The notes beneath the pieces were generated by a model. The model made no database searches, was not told the origin of the DNA, and saw only the letters and a list, made by a program, of their open reading frames with translations. 64,000 nucleotides of DNA from Thiotrichaceae bacterium. Its GTDB lineage: Bacteria > Pseudomonadota > Gammaproteobacteria > Beggiatoales > Beggiatoaceae. The stretch is taken from contig JAQTYU010000001.1 in NCBI GenBank assembly GCA_028688145.1, positions 124,001 to 188,000 of the forward strand, in the 5' to 3' direction. A program made the position numbers and the translations under genes. Positions 36,694-45,405 of the stretch are shown here, in pieces; the first letter of the stretch is position 1; the number at the start of each line of letters is the position of its first letter.

Positions 36694-38565
36694 TTAATCA
36701 GCGTGCAATTGGCTGAGGCGGCGGCTAATCGCGTGTTGAATGCCAGCTTTGTCTAAGCCCGAATCTGCCAATAAAATCGGGGTGTTGCCATGCTCTAAGA
36801 AACTGTCCGCAAGCCCCAAATTTAACACAGCAATATGACATTGATGCGCATGTAAACACTCATTCACCGCGCTGCCCGCGCCGCCCATAATTGCATTTTC
36901 TTCAACAGTGACAATCAATTCATGCGTGGCAGCTTGTTGTAAAATCATGTCAACATCCAGCGGTTTCACAAAACGCATGTTAATCACCGTAGCATCCAAT
37001 TCTTCCGCAGCAGCAAGCGCAGGATGTAATAAAGTGCCAAATGCCAAAATTGCGACGCGCTTGCCTTGACGACGCAATTCAGCCTTGCCAATCGGGAGCG
37101 GCGTTAATTCTTTATTAACCGTCACCCCAATGCCATTGCCACGCGGATAACGCACCGCACTACAGCCATCGCGATATAAAAAGCCCGTGGTCAACATTTG
37201 CCGACATTCATTTTCATCACTCGGGGTCATCAGCAGCAGGTTAGGAATACAGCGTAAATAACTCAAATCAAACGCGCCCGCATGAGTTGCGCCGTCTGCC
37301 CCGACTAAGCCTGCACGGTCAATCGCAAATAACACGGGTAGATTTTGCAAAGCCACATCATGAATAAATTGGTCATAAGCGCGTTGCAAGAAAGTCGAAT
37401 AAATCGCGACCACGGGTTTTAAACCATCGCAGGCAAGCCCCGCTGCTAAAGTCACACTGTGTTGTTCAGCAATGCCCACGTCAAAATAACGTTCGGGATA
37501 TTGTTCGGAAAATTTCACCAGCCCTGAACCTTCGCGCATCGCGGGGGTGATGCCGATTAACTTATCATCTTGCGCCGCCATGTCGCACAGCCATTGCCCA
37601 AAAATTTGGGTGTAAGTCGGAATCGTGGCAGCTTTAGCAAGCATTTCCCCGGTTTTCACATCAAAGGCACTTACGCCGTGATATACGCAAGGGTCATCTT
37701 CTGCCACCGCAAAGCCTTTGCCTTTTTTAGTGACGACGTGCAGAAATTGCGGCCCTTTCAGGGCTTTCATATTGTGTAAGGTGCGGAGCAGGGCGGGTAA
37801 ATCGTGCCCGTCAATCGGGCCGATGTAATTGAAACCTAATTCTTCAAATAAAGTGCCGGGGACTACCATACCCTTAACATGCTCTTCAGTACGCCGTGCG
37901 AGTTCGCAGACGCTGGGCATTTTTGACAACACTTTTTTACTATTTTCACGCACCGAGCTGTAAAAACGGCTGGATAATAATTTCGCCAAATAATTGGACA
38001 TGCCGCCCACATTGGGGGAAATCGACATGTCGTTGTCATTTAAAATCACGAGAATATCGACACCGACATCACTGGCATGATTCAAGGCTTCAAATGCCAT
38101 GCCTGCGGTGAGTGCGCCATCTCCAATGACAGCAATCGCTTTACGCTCGCTGCCCAATTGTTTTGCCGCGATTGCCATACCTAAGGCTGCACTGATTGAA
38201 GTGCTCGAATGTCCCACCCCAAAACAATCATAGGGGCTTTCTGCGCGGCGCGGGAAACCTGAAATCCCTTGATATTGTCGCAAGCTGGACATGGCTTCGC
38301 GCCGCCCCGTGAGAATTTTGTGGGGATAACTTTGATGTCCCACATCCCACACTAAACGGTCTTCGGGAGTATTAAACACATAATGCAGTGCAATGGTTAA
38401 TTCCACCGTGCCCAGATTGGAGGCTAAATGCCCTCCGGTGCGGCTTAAGGTATCGAGTAAAAATCCACGCAACTCTTCGGCAAGCTGCGGCAAATCTCGT
38501 TCAGGCAATTCACGCAATTGGGCGGGTGAATCGATTTTCTCTAACAAGGGGAAAGATGGATTCAT
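36694..38565 (-). CDS. dxs: 1-deoxy-D-xylulose-5-phosphate synthase
   Basis: 623 residues. '[20 protein letters not shown]' (His49-type), '[17 protein letters not shown]', the thiamine diphosphate motif '[18 protein letters not shown]' with '.NDNDMSIS' , and '[18 protein letters not shown]' with the catalytic Glu are all present. It condenses pyruvate and glyceraldehyde 3-phosphate in the MEP isoprenoid pathway. Stands alone; no clear ribosome site before the ATG. Confidence 0.96.
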   Translation of the reverse strand: MNPSFPLLEKIDSPAQLRELPERDLPQLAEELRGFLLDTLSRTGGHLASNLGTVELTIALHYVFNTPEDRLVWDVGHQSYPHKILTGRREAMSSLRQYQGISGFPRRAESPYDCFGVGHSSTSISAALGMAIAAKQLGSERKAIAVIGDGALTAGMAFEALNHASDVGVDILVILNDNDMSISPNVGGMSNYLAKLLSSRFYSSVRENSKKVLSKMPSVCELARRTEEHVKGMVVPGTLFEELGFNYIGPIDGHDLPALLRTLHNMKALKGPQFLHVVTKKGKGFAVAEDDPCVYHGVSAFDVKTGEMLAKAATIPTYTQIFGQWLCDMAAQDDKLIGITPAMREGSGLVKFSEQYPERYFDVGIAEQHSVTLAAGLACDGLKPVVAIYSTFLQRAYDQFIHDVALQNLPVLFAIDRAGLVGADGATHAGAFDLSYLRCIPNLLLMTPSDENECRQMLTTGFLYRDGCSAVRYPRGNGIGVTVNKELTPLPIGKAELRRQGKRVAILAFGTLLHPALAAAEELDATVINMRFVKPLDVDMILQQAATHELIVTVEENAIMGGAGSAVNECLHAHQCHIAVLNLGLADSFLEHGNTPILLADSGLDKAGIQHAISRRLSQLHAD

Positions 38566-38964
38566 TGGATAATAATCTTAATGGATAGGATAAGGTGACA
38601 GTATTTCATGGTGCAACGGGGCGTTGAATTCAGCCGTGATGCGAGCCGCAGGGGGGCTTGAGATTACCGTAAAACAGGCGATTACCCAATGCGGGAAGCC
38701 TATTATTTTCGTCGAGTGCACTAGAGCTAAAACTGTCAACTATAGCGTATTAGGCGGTTTTTTCAAAGATAAGAATAGTTGAGTGAGTTTAACCTATTGA
38801 AAAGATTTGAAGCACGTTGCGCTTACTTTCCATAATAAATAAGGCGGTTAAAAAATCAACTGCGCCCTAACCCCACAACGTGGGCTAAAAATCAATAGTT
38901 ATAAGGTGTTTTGATGAACGTCTTTGAGTAGCCCGTATGTAGCGCAGCGAAATGCGGGAAATTC

Positions 38965-39111
38965 ATTAGAAATTAAGATATTTCGTGGGATGCATAAGCG
39001 TAGCCCCATGCACCAGAGAAAGAGGAATTGGGTGGGGAAAATAATTATTGAGCGGTTTGTTTGGGTTGAAAGGTGGATGGCGGCTTGTGCCTTATCCACC
39101 CTATGCTTGCT
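38965..39111 (+). repeat. Dispersed non-coding repeat, copy 2
   Basis: ATTAGAAATTAAGATATTTC through 'GCCTTATCCACCCTATGCTT' is the inverse complement of 33341-33471 with scattered substitutions. The remaining part of the gap 38566-39193 shows no gene, promoter or terminator I can support. Confidence 0.7.
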
Positions 39112-39193
39112 GTCGCCAAACCAGTGTATCTAAGGTGATTTGTACTGTGTCCTGTCGTATAAACAAAGGCAGCCAGTTAATGACTGGTACAAG

Positions 39194-40024
39194 TTAAAAA
39201 ATGGGGAGCTTGGTTTTCATAAATTTTATAACGACTGCGTCCCACGGCATTCCCAACAGGAACAAACGCTCTAACTCTGCCAAAGCCTCATCAGTATTCT
39301 GTTTCTCATCAAATAGTATATCTAATACCTTATTTTTTATCGCATTAAAAGAGACGGAACGATTCACATGTTGAGGATAGCGGGTTTCTTTGCCTGATAA
39401 GAAACACTGACTACTCTCTGTTAATATCGCCTCAAGCCCTGTTAAATACACACTCGAATAGAAGTCCTGATACACAGATTCTGCTGACTTTCCTGTGAAG
39501 TTCTCTAAACCTAAACGAGTTTTCAAGATTCCAAAGAAAGTCTCAATGCCCCAACGTAAACGGTAAAGCTCTTTAAAATCTGCGGTTGGGTATAAAGTTT
39601 CATCACACAAACTGGTCACTAACACCTCAAATTGTCCCTTTAGACGCACACGCACAAACTCGATTAAGTACGTCGTACATCACACTCGCCATGCCATAGG
39701 CATGTTTACCTTCGACTTTTGCCTTATTACTGTAAGATATTTCTCCAAATTCTCCAATGACGCTGGGTGTGGAAGCATGACATCGACCACAGCTTTCTGG
39801 TTGAGTTCGATAAAGGCTGTATGTTTGAGCTGCATTCTGCGCTGACTAAAAGCACTATGACTGACGGGAGAGACTCCCCAATGGAGACTCATCTCATTTA
39901 ACAACAACTGTATGGACTTCACGCCCTTTTGTAATAACAGTGTCATTAACAAGGGGAAACTTAGCTTTCTGTCCCTTGTGAAGTCTGTAGTATGGGTGCG
40001 GTGTTGCGCTTTGAAACTATCCAT
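39194..40024 (-). pseudogene. Decayed IS4-family transposase
   Basis: The N-terminal part ('DFTRDRKLSFPLLMTLLLQK', 'SAFSQRRMQLKHTAF') is in one frame from ATG 40024; at 'VMLP' the frame shifts, since the sense continues as 'TPSVIGEFGEISYSNKAKVE' and 'GKHAYGMASVMYDVLNRV' in the next frame. It then jumps to 'RLKGQFEVLVTSLCDETLYP' and the catalytic Glu block 'ELYRLRWGIETFFGILKTRL' in the first frame. About 150-200 central residues with the two catalytic Asp are missing. So there is at least one frameshift and one large internal deletion; it cannot be active. I could not find a convincing pair of terminal inverted repeats. Confidence 0.8.
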
Positions 40025-40251
40025 GTGAATGAGTTCGTTACTTTGGATTAACGTTGAGTTTTTTTAACATCGGAGATTCTCCTGTTCGTTTTAGATCTCA
40101 CTATAGTTCTTTTTACTTAACTTAATCGCAGTGAAGTGCCATTTGGGAACGAGGGAAATTAAGCAGGATTAATTTCTAATACCGAGAAAGGATTAAACTG
40201 TTTTTCTTTTGACTCTTGATTCAGACACGAAGCGAGCTAAAATCTTTTCCT

Positions 40252-40602
40252 CTAAATATGAATGCGGAGCATCTCAAGAAATTTGACCATGCCTAAATAG
40301 GCTATCACGGTGATTACACAAGCTGCGCTCAAACTGAGCCAAAAACCAAACCCCATACGGAGTAGCGGCGGCAACACGAGAAATAAAACCAGTGAGGGCA
40401 AAACTAACCAAAAAATGCTCTGAGACATTTCGGCGATTTTCTGAACATCTTGAGAGTCAAGATAAATCCAGATAAATGCAAAGACTGAAGTAATGGGCAA
40501 AGATGCAAGTAGTGCCGCTAAAAAAGAAGAGCGTTTTACCAGTTCGGAAACTGAGGTTAAAATAATTGCAGAAAGTATGATTTTAAAAGCGTACTGCCAC
40601 AT
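40252..40602 (-). CDS. DUF3147 family inner-membrane protein
   Basis: 116 residues with four hydrophobic helices. 'IILSAIILTSVSELVKRSSF', 'LAALLASLPITSVFAFIWIY', 'LVLPSLVLFLVLPPLLRMGF' match the DUF3147 pattern (S-E-x-x-K-R, L-P-x-T-S). Function unknown. It stands alone between the transposase remnant and rlmB. Confidence 0.75.
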   Translation of the reverse strand: MWQYAFKIILSAIILTSVSELVKRSSFLAALLASLPITSVFAFIWIYLDSQDVQKIAEMSQSIFWLVLPSLVLFLVLPPLLRMGFGFWLSLSAACVITVIAYLGMVKFLEMLRIHI

Positions 40603-40690
40603 ACAACCCCCAGTTTAAAATTGGCATTATTTTAAACTGTTCATTTTACAGAAATGCTATCCACTCAGTCACACAAACTGTAAGCGAGTT

Positions 40691-41428
40691 TCAAACACGT
40701 TGTCGCACCGCTTCATACAAACAAATCCCCGTCGCCACTGAAACATTAAGACTTTCAACCGTCCCAAACATCGGAATTCTCACCAAACTATCGCAGGCTT
40801 CTTGGGTTAAACGCCGTAATCCTGTACCTTCTGTGCCCATCACAATCGCTAACGCGCCCGTGAGTTTTACCGAATATAAATCTTGCTCAGTCTCACCCGT
40901 GGTGCCGACCAACCACACCCCTTGTTCTTTTAAAAACTTCAAAGTGCGGGCTAAATTCGTGACTTGAATCACAGGCAATTTTTCAGCCGCGCCACAGGCG
41001 ACTTTAAACACCGTGGGCGACAAACCGCAGGCACGATCTTTGGGCACAATCAGCGCGTGAACGCCCGCAGCATCCGCAGTGCGCAAACACGCGCCCAGAT
41101 TATGCGGGTCTTGTACGCCATCGAGCACTAATAAAAACGGGGGAACTTGAAGTGTTGCCAATAATTCGGCGAGACTGTTTTCATCTTGAATCGGCAAGGC
41201 TTTGCAGCGCAGCACAATCCCTTGATGATTGCCTTGTTCTGCAAGTTTATCTAAGGTTTTTTTGGGCACAACATGCACAGGAATGCCTTGCGTGGTGGCT
41301 TCTGTGGCATAAGACGCAAATTCTGCTTCACGCCCCTGTTGTAACCATAATTCGATAATGCGGGTGGTGTCGTAATCAAAAACTTGGCGTGCGGCATGAA
41401 TGCCAAACAAATATTCATTGTGGCGCAT
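40691..41428 (-). CDS. rlmB: 23S rRNA (guanosine-2'-O-)-methyltransferase RlmB
   Basis: About 245 residues from ATG 41428; the longer frame to 41551 reads through the tRNA-Arg gene edge and is not used. 'MRHNEYLFGIHAARQVF' is the substrate-binding domain start; the SpoU/TrmH knot has 'LVLDGVQDPHNLGACLRTAD', 'IVMGTEGTGLRRLTQEAC' and 'RIPMFGTVESLNVSVATGIC', all three SPOUT motifs. It methylates G2251 of 23S rRNA in E. coli. Confidence 0.93.
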   Translation of the reverse strand: MRHNEYLFGIHAARQVFDYDTTRIIELWLQQGREAEFASYATEATTQGIPVHVVPKKTLDKLAEQGNHQGIVLRCKALPIQDENSLAELLATLQVPPFLLVLDGVQDPHNLGACLRTADAAGVHALIVPKDRACGLSPTVFKVACGAAEKLPVIQVTNLARTLKFLKEQGVWLVGTTGETEQDLYSVKLTGALAIVMGTEGTGLRRLTQEACDSLVRIPMFGTVESLNVSVATGICLYEAVRQRV

Positions 41429-41515
41429 AGCGAGAAACTTATGAAATTGCTGTGAACAGCGAGGGAAATTTTTAGGAGTTTTGCAGAGAGGTTCTGCACT
41501 TTGAAGCTTTAGAAG

Positions 41516-41592
41516 TGGCGCGCCCGAAGAGATTCGAACTCCTGACCGCATGGTTCGTAGCCATGTACTCTATCCAGCTGAGCTACGGGCGC
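41516..41592 (-). tRNA. tRNA-Arg (anticodon ACG)
   Basis: 77 nt with acceptor GCGCCCG / CGGGCGC, D-arm TAGCTCAGCTGGATAGAG, anticodon stem CATGG / CCATG around CTACGAA (ACG), T-arm GGAGTTCGAATCTC, discriminator G and encoded CCA. Confidence 0.96.
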
Positions 41593-41636
41593 ACTAAAAA
41601 CTGACATTATGCGTTGTTTTTATTTCTCTGTCAAGG

Positions 41637-41727
41637 TGGCGGAGAGAAAGGGATTCGAACCCTTGATAGGCTTTTGACCTATACTCCCTTAGCAGGGGAG
41701 CACCTTCGGCCACTCGGTCATCTCTCC
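41637..41727 (-). tRNA. tRNA-Ser (anticodon GCT)
   Basis: 91 nt with acceptor GGAGAGA / TCTCTCC, anticodon loop CTGCTAA (GCT), the long variable arm typical of tRNA-Ser (TATAGGTCAAAAGCCTATC), T-loop GTTCGAATC and encoded CCA. Confidence 0.96.
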
Positions 41728-42162
41728 ATGACATTAACAACGTCAGGAACAGCATTCTAATGGAACTTAAACAGAAAAGCAAGCCCAAAAAGATGCTTGT
41801 GTTATCGTGGGTCATTGAGATGCATAATGACCCCAAAATAAACAACGTCTCTACGTTAAGCGATGAGCTTGCAACAACGACTTTCGCTATTAAACCGAAA
41901 CTGTTTGAAAGTATAATTGAAAAGTGCAGTTTCTTAAACCTGTTTGCCGTAGGATAAATAACGTCTCTGTTTTTGGAGTAATGACTATTATTTTTATATA
42001 GATTACTATGGCTTATGCGTAAGAACATAAAACAATCACTGAGAACGTCACAATGCGGCTAAGACCACTGTTCCCGTGATAGGTATCTCGTAATGTGTGC
42101 GAGATTATGATATTAACAACCATTAGTTATTTTTTCTTTTTCCATGCAATAGTGGCACGAAA
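41728..42162. other. Gap between tRNA-Ser and cheY, no feature seen
   Basis: 435 bp without a supported gene. A 65-codon plus-strand frame at 41760-41957 and minus frames over the tRNAs have no ribosome site or recognisable content. The sequence must hold the cheY promoter, but I cannot place it. Confidence 0.5.
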
Positions 42163-42525
42163 ATGGCGTACATATTAATTAGTGATGATTCGGTTGCAAT
42201 GCGGCAGATGTTGAAGGCTGCTTTATTGGTTGAAGATCACCAAGTTGTTGAAGCAGATGATGGGCTAGTCGCCTTAAGTCTCGCCAAAACTCACCTGTTT
42301 GATTTGGTCATTACTGACGTAAACATGCCTATGTTAGATGGTTTAAGCTTAGTGCGTGAGTTACGAAGTTTAACTGACTATCAGTTTAAGCCGATCTTAG
42401 TCTTAACCACAGAATCTGATCCTGATAAGAAAAAATTAGCAAAAGCAGCAGGGGCAACGGGTTGGCTAGTGAAACCCTTTGATCCCGATAAATTATTAGC
42501 TGCGGTCAAAAAAGTATTGGGGTAA
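42163..42525 (+). CDS. cheY: CheY-type single-domain response regulator
   Basis: 120 residues. 'ILISDDSVAMRQML' gives the acidic pair, 'LFDLVITDVNMPMLDG' the phospho-acceptor Asp52, 'LVLTTESD' the Thr switch and 'GWLVKPFDPDKL' the conserved Lys104. No output domain. First gene of cheY-cheA-cheW. Without flagella in view, it probably targets a type IV pilus or gliding motor. Confidence 0.88.
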   Translation: MAYILISDDSVAMRQMLKAALLVEDHQVVEADDGLVALSLAKTHLFDLVITDVNMPMLDGLSLVRELRSLTDYQFKPILVLTTESDPDKKKLAKAAGATGWLVKPFDPDKLLAAVKKVLG

Positions 42526-42529
42526 CGCC

Positions 42530-44680
42530 ATGAGTGTAGATATGACAGAGGTTCGACAACTGTTTTTCGAGGAAAGTTTTGAAAACCTCGATATGATGGA
42601 GTCGAGCTTATTAGATTTAGAAATTGGTGCGGTCGATAAAGAATTAATCAATACGATTTTTCGCGCAGCACATTCGATTAAAGGCGGCGCAGGGATTTTT
42701 AAATTTGAGCATGTCATTAATTTTGCACATACGGTAGAAACCTTATTAGACGAATTACGTAATGATCAGCATATTGTCACCCAACATTTAATTGATTTAC
42801 TGCTACGCGGGGTTGATACCTTGCGTGCCTTACTCAAGGCTTTGCAGACGGGACAAGAGTACAATCCAGAGGCAGTGCTGGTTTGTCAGCAAGAATTCAC
42901 AGCCTTGCTAATCACCCCGATGTCGCCGCCTCCAGAACACGCGCATCCACACCCTGAGAACACTCACGCGCCCGTCACTGCGCCTGAAGTGATACCTGTA
43001 GGTTGGCACATTCGCTTTAAACCTTATCCACGTTTATTGCAAACGGGAAATGATCCGATTAACTTGTTTCGTGCCTTGGATGCTTTGGGTGAGTTACAAA
43101 TCTGTGCCGACAGCTCACAATTGCCCACGTTTGCGGATTTAGACTTTCAAAACTGTTATTTAAGTTGGGATTTGCTGCTCACGGGAGCGGTAGAACAAAC
43201 CGCCATCACCGAAATTTTTGAATGGGTCGAAGGTGATTGTGATTTAGAAATGATTCCTTTAGACAAGGAAAGCTTGGCAGAAACGCGCATCGTGATGGAT
43301 AAAGCACTCGAAGCCAGCCTTGCGAAGCTTGCTAAAGTGCCTGAAAAAATCATCTCGCCAGCACCCAGCGAAACACCTGTAAATCCGAAGCTATCCAGTA
43401 TTCCCATTGTCAACGAAGTGCTGGAAAAGCCCGCCCACAACGAACATCTCAGCAGTCATATTAATGAAGCCAGTTCGATTCGGGTTGGGATTGATAAAAT
43501 CGACGCATTGATTAACATTGTCGGGGAATTGGTGATCACGCAATCCATGCTGGATCAGGTCGGTGAGGATTTTAACCTTGCACGTTTGGAACAATTACGT
43601 AGCGGTTTAGCGCAATTAGAACGCAACACTCGTGAATTGCAAGAAAGTGTGATGCGGATTCGGATGTTGCCGATCAGTTATTCTTTCAACCGTTTTCCGC
43701 GCCTCGTGCATGATTTGAGCACCCAACTCGGCAAAAAAGTCGAAATCAAACTTTCGGGCGAACAAACCGAACTTGATAAAACCGTGTTGGAAAAAATGAG
43801 TGATCCGCTGGTGCATTTAGTGCGCAATGCTTTGGATCATGGGATTGAAATGCCTGAACAACGCCGCGCTGCGGGTAAACCTGAAACAGGTATCTTAAAG
43901 CTTCATGCCTTTCACCAAGGCGGCAACATCATGATTCAAATCAGCGATGATGGAGCGGGATTTAATCTGGAACGTATTCAGCAAAAAGCGATTGATAAAG
44001 GCTTATTACATCCCGATGAAAACCCCACGGTAGAACAGCTCTACGAATTTATTTTTCATCCCGGTTTTTCAACTGCACAACAAGTCAGTGATTTATCGGG
44101 GCGCGGTGTGGGCATGGATGTGGTGCGGCGTAATATTCGTGATTTGGGCGGCACGATTGAAATTAAATCTGAAATCGGCAAAGGCTCACGCTTCAGTATT
44201 CGTTTACCGTTGACCTTGGCGATTTTGGATGGGCAATTGGTGCGCGTTGGCAATCGCATTTATATTTTATCCTTGCTTTCGATTATTGAATCTTTGCGAA
44301 TTCAACCGAATTTATTAAGCGTGTTGGCGGGCAAGGCGGAAGTCTATCGCGTGCGCGATGAATATATTCCGATTTTGCGGCTTTATGCCTTGTTTAATAT
44401 CATTCCCAGCACCACCCAACTGGAACAAGGCATTTTAGTGATCGTGGAAGGTGAGGGGCAAAAAATTGGGCTTTTTGTCGATGAATTATTGTCACAACAA
44501 CAGATTGTGATTAAAAGTCTCGAAACCAATTACAAACAAATTCACGGGATTTCAGGCGCGACGATTTTAGGGGATGGCAGCGTGGCTTTAATCCTTGATG
44601 TGGCGGGCTTGATTCGACAATTTTACAGCAGCAACCGTGTCCATACTTTTTCTGAACTGAGCGTAGGAGCGATGACATGA
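42530..44680 (+). CDS. cheA: Chemotaxis histidine kinase CheA
   Basis: 716 residues. P1/Hpt with 'TIFRAAHSIKGGAGIFKFEH' (phospho-His48); a Pro/His-rich linker near 130-155; a middle region up to about 310; dimerisation domain ('VGIDKIDALINIVGELVITQ'); GHKL kinase with 'VHLVRNALDHGIEMPEQRR', 'ISDDGAGFNLE', 'GRGVGMDVVRRNI'; and a C-terminal CheW-like P5 ('AILDGQLVRVGNRIYILSLL'). No receiver is fused. 4 bp after cheY; overlaps cheW by 4 bp. Confidence 0.94.
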   Translation: MSVDMTEVRQLFFEESFENLDMMESSLLDLEIGAVDKELINTIFRAAHSIKGGAGIFKFEHVINFAHTVETLLDELRNDQHIVTQHLIDLLLRGVDTLRALLKALQTGQEYNPEAVLVCQQEFTALLITPMSPPPEHAHPHPENTHAPVTAPEVIPVGWHIRFKPYPRLLQTGNDPINLFRALDALGELQICADSSQLPTFADLDFQNCYLSWDLLLTGAVEQTAITEIFEWVEGDCDLEMIPLDKESLAETRIVMDKALEASLAKLAKVPEKIISPAPSETPVNPKLSSIPIVNEVLEKPAHNEHLSSHINEASSIRVGIDKIDALINIVGELVITQSMLDQVGEDFNLARLEQLRSGLAQLERNTRELQESVMRIRMLPISYSFNRFPRLVHDLSTQLGKKVEIKLSGEQTELDKTVLEKMSDPLVHLVRNALDHGIEMPEQRRAAGKPETGILKLHAFHQGGNIMIQISDDGAGFNLERIQQKAIDKGLLHPDENPTVEQLYEFIFHPGFSTAQQVSDLSGRGVGMDVVRRNIRDLGGTIEIKSEIGKGSRFSIRLPLTLAILDGQLVRVGNRIYILSLLSIIESLRIQPNLLSVLAGKAEVYRVRDEYIPILRLYALFNIIPSTTQLEQGILVIVEGEGQKIGLFVDELLSQQQIVIKSLETNYKQIHGISGATILGDGSVALILDVAGLIRQFYSSNRVHTFSELSVGAMT

Positions 44681-45162
44681 ATAACGAAGAGACAAAAATC
44701 GCTAATAAATATCTCACTTTCGTGCTGGCGACGGAAGAGTATGCCGTGGATATTTTGCGAGTCCAAGAAATTAAAGGCTGGAATAAACCCACGCCCATTC
44801 CCAATACCCCCGAATATTTATGCGGCGTGATTAATTTACGCGGCACGATTGTTCCCATTATTGACCTGCGTTTACGCTTTGGATTAGAACGTCTGCCTTA
44901 TGGACAAATGACTGTCATTGTGGTGGTGCGGGTTATCAGTGGGAATAAAGAGCGTATCATGGGGATTGTGGTCGATGCAGTCTCCGATGTATATGATATT
45001 AATGAGGCTGATGTCAAACCTACGCCCGAATTTGGCAGCGTAATCAATATTGAGTTTGTCAAAGGTTTGGCGAATGTTTGTGAGAAAATGATCATCATTT
45101 TGGAAATCGATGCGCTATTAAACTCTGACGAATTAGCCATTATCGAGCAAAGCCATCATTGA
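44677..45162 (+). CDS. cheW: Chemotaxis adaptor CheW
   Basis: 161 residues. 'KYLTFVLATEEYAVDILRVQ', 'PNTPEYLCGVINLRGTIVPI' and 'IDLRLRFGLE' are the CheW signature. It couples CheA to chemoreceptors. CheR and CheB are not in the window. Confidence 0.94.
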   Translation: MNNEETKIANKYLTFVLATEEYAVDILRVQEIKGWNKPTPIPNTPEYLCGVINLRGTIVPIIDLRLRFGLERLPYGQMTVIVVVRVISGNKERIMGIVVDAVSDVYDINEADVKPTPEFGSVINIEFVKGLANVCEKMIIILEIDALLNSDELAIIEQSHH

Positions 45163-45339
45163 TAAGCTGCTGCACTTTTGATCCGAACTTTTCTCTGCTT
45201 ATCGTCATTCTTTCCATGAAAATGGAGAGGAACATTCGTCAGATTTCCTTGCTGGTTTGAGACATCCGCCTTTATGGGGATTTTTTGACAACGATACGCC
45301 AGTATCCTTTACTGTAACCTCCTCGTTCATGGTGAGGCA

Positions 45340-45405
45340 CAATCCATCGACCTCTATCTGTCGGTGGGTTTCACCTAGCGGATGAGGTCGGGTGTGGATT
45401 GAAAC
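45340..45405 (+). repeat. Hairpin repeat element, copy A, abutting the receptor start codon
   Basis: Starts CAATCCATCGACCTCTATCT and ends GAGGTCGGGTGTGGATTGAAAC-like (45383-45405); CAATCCA/TGGATTG, CGACCTC/GAGGTCG and GGTG/CACC fold into one long hairpin. Bases 45368-45405 (GTTTCACCTAGCG to TGGATTGAAAC) resemble the crRNA-sense CRISPR repeat (ATTTCACCAGCC to TGGATTGAAAC) at about 28 of 36 aligned positions by eye. The next base is the A of the ATG. Confidence 0.7.

Noticed and set aside
36694-38565. Possible cas gene or other CRISPR-linked function right of the array
   Set aside because: All genes up to 64 kb have clear non-Cas identities; no Cas1, Cas2, Cas6 or Cas10 motif seen.
39194-40024. 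An intact insertion sequence
   Set aside because: The transposase has a frameshift and lacks the two catalytic Asp region, and no matching terminal repeats were found.
41594-42028. 144-codon minus-strand frame before cheY
   Set aside because: It reads through tRNA-Ser in antisense of nothing coding and has no recognisable content.
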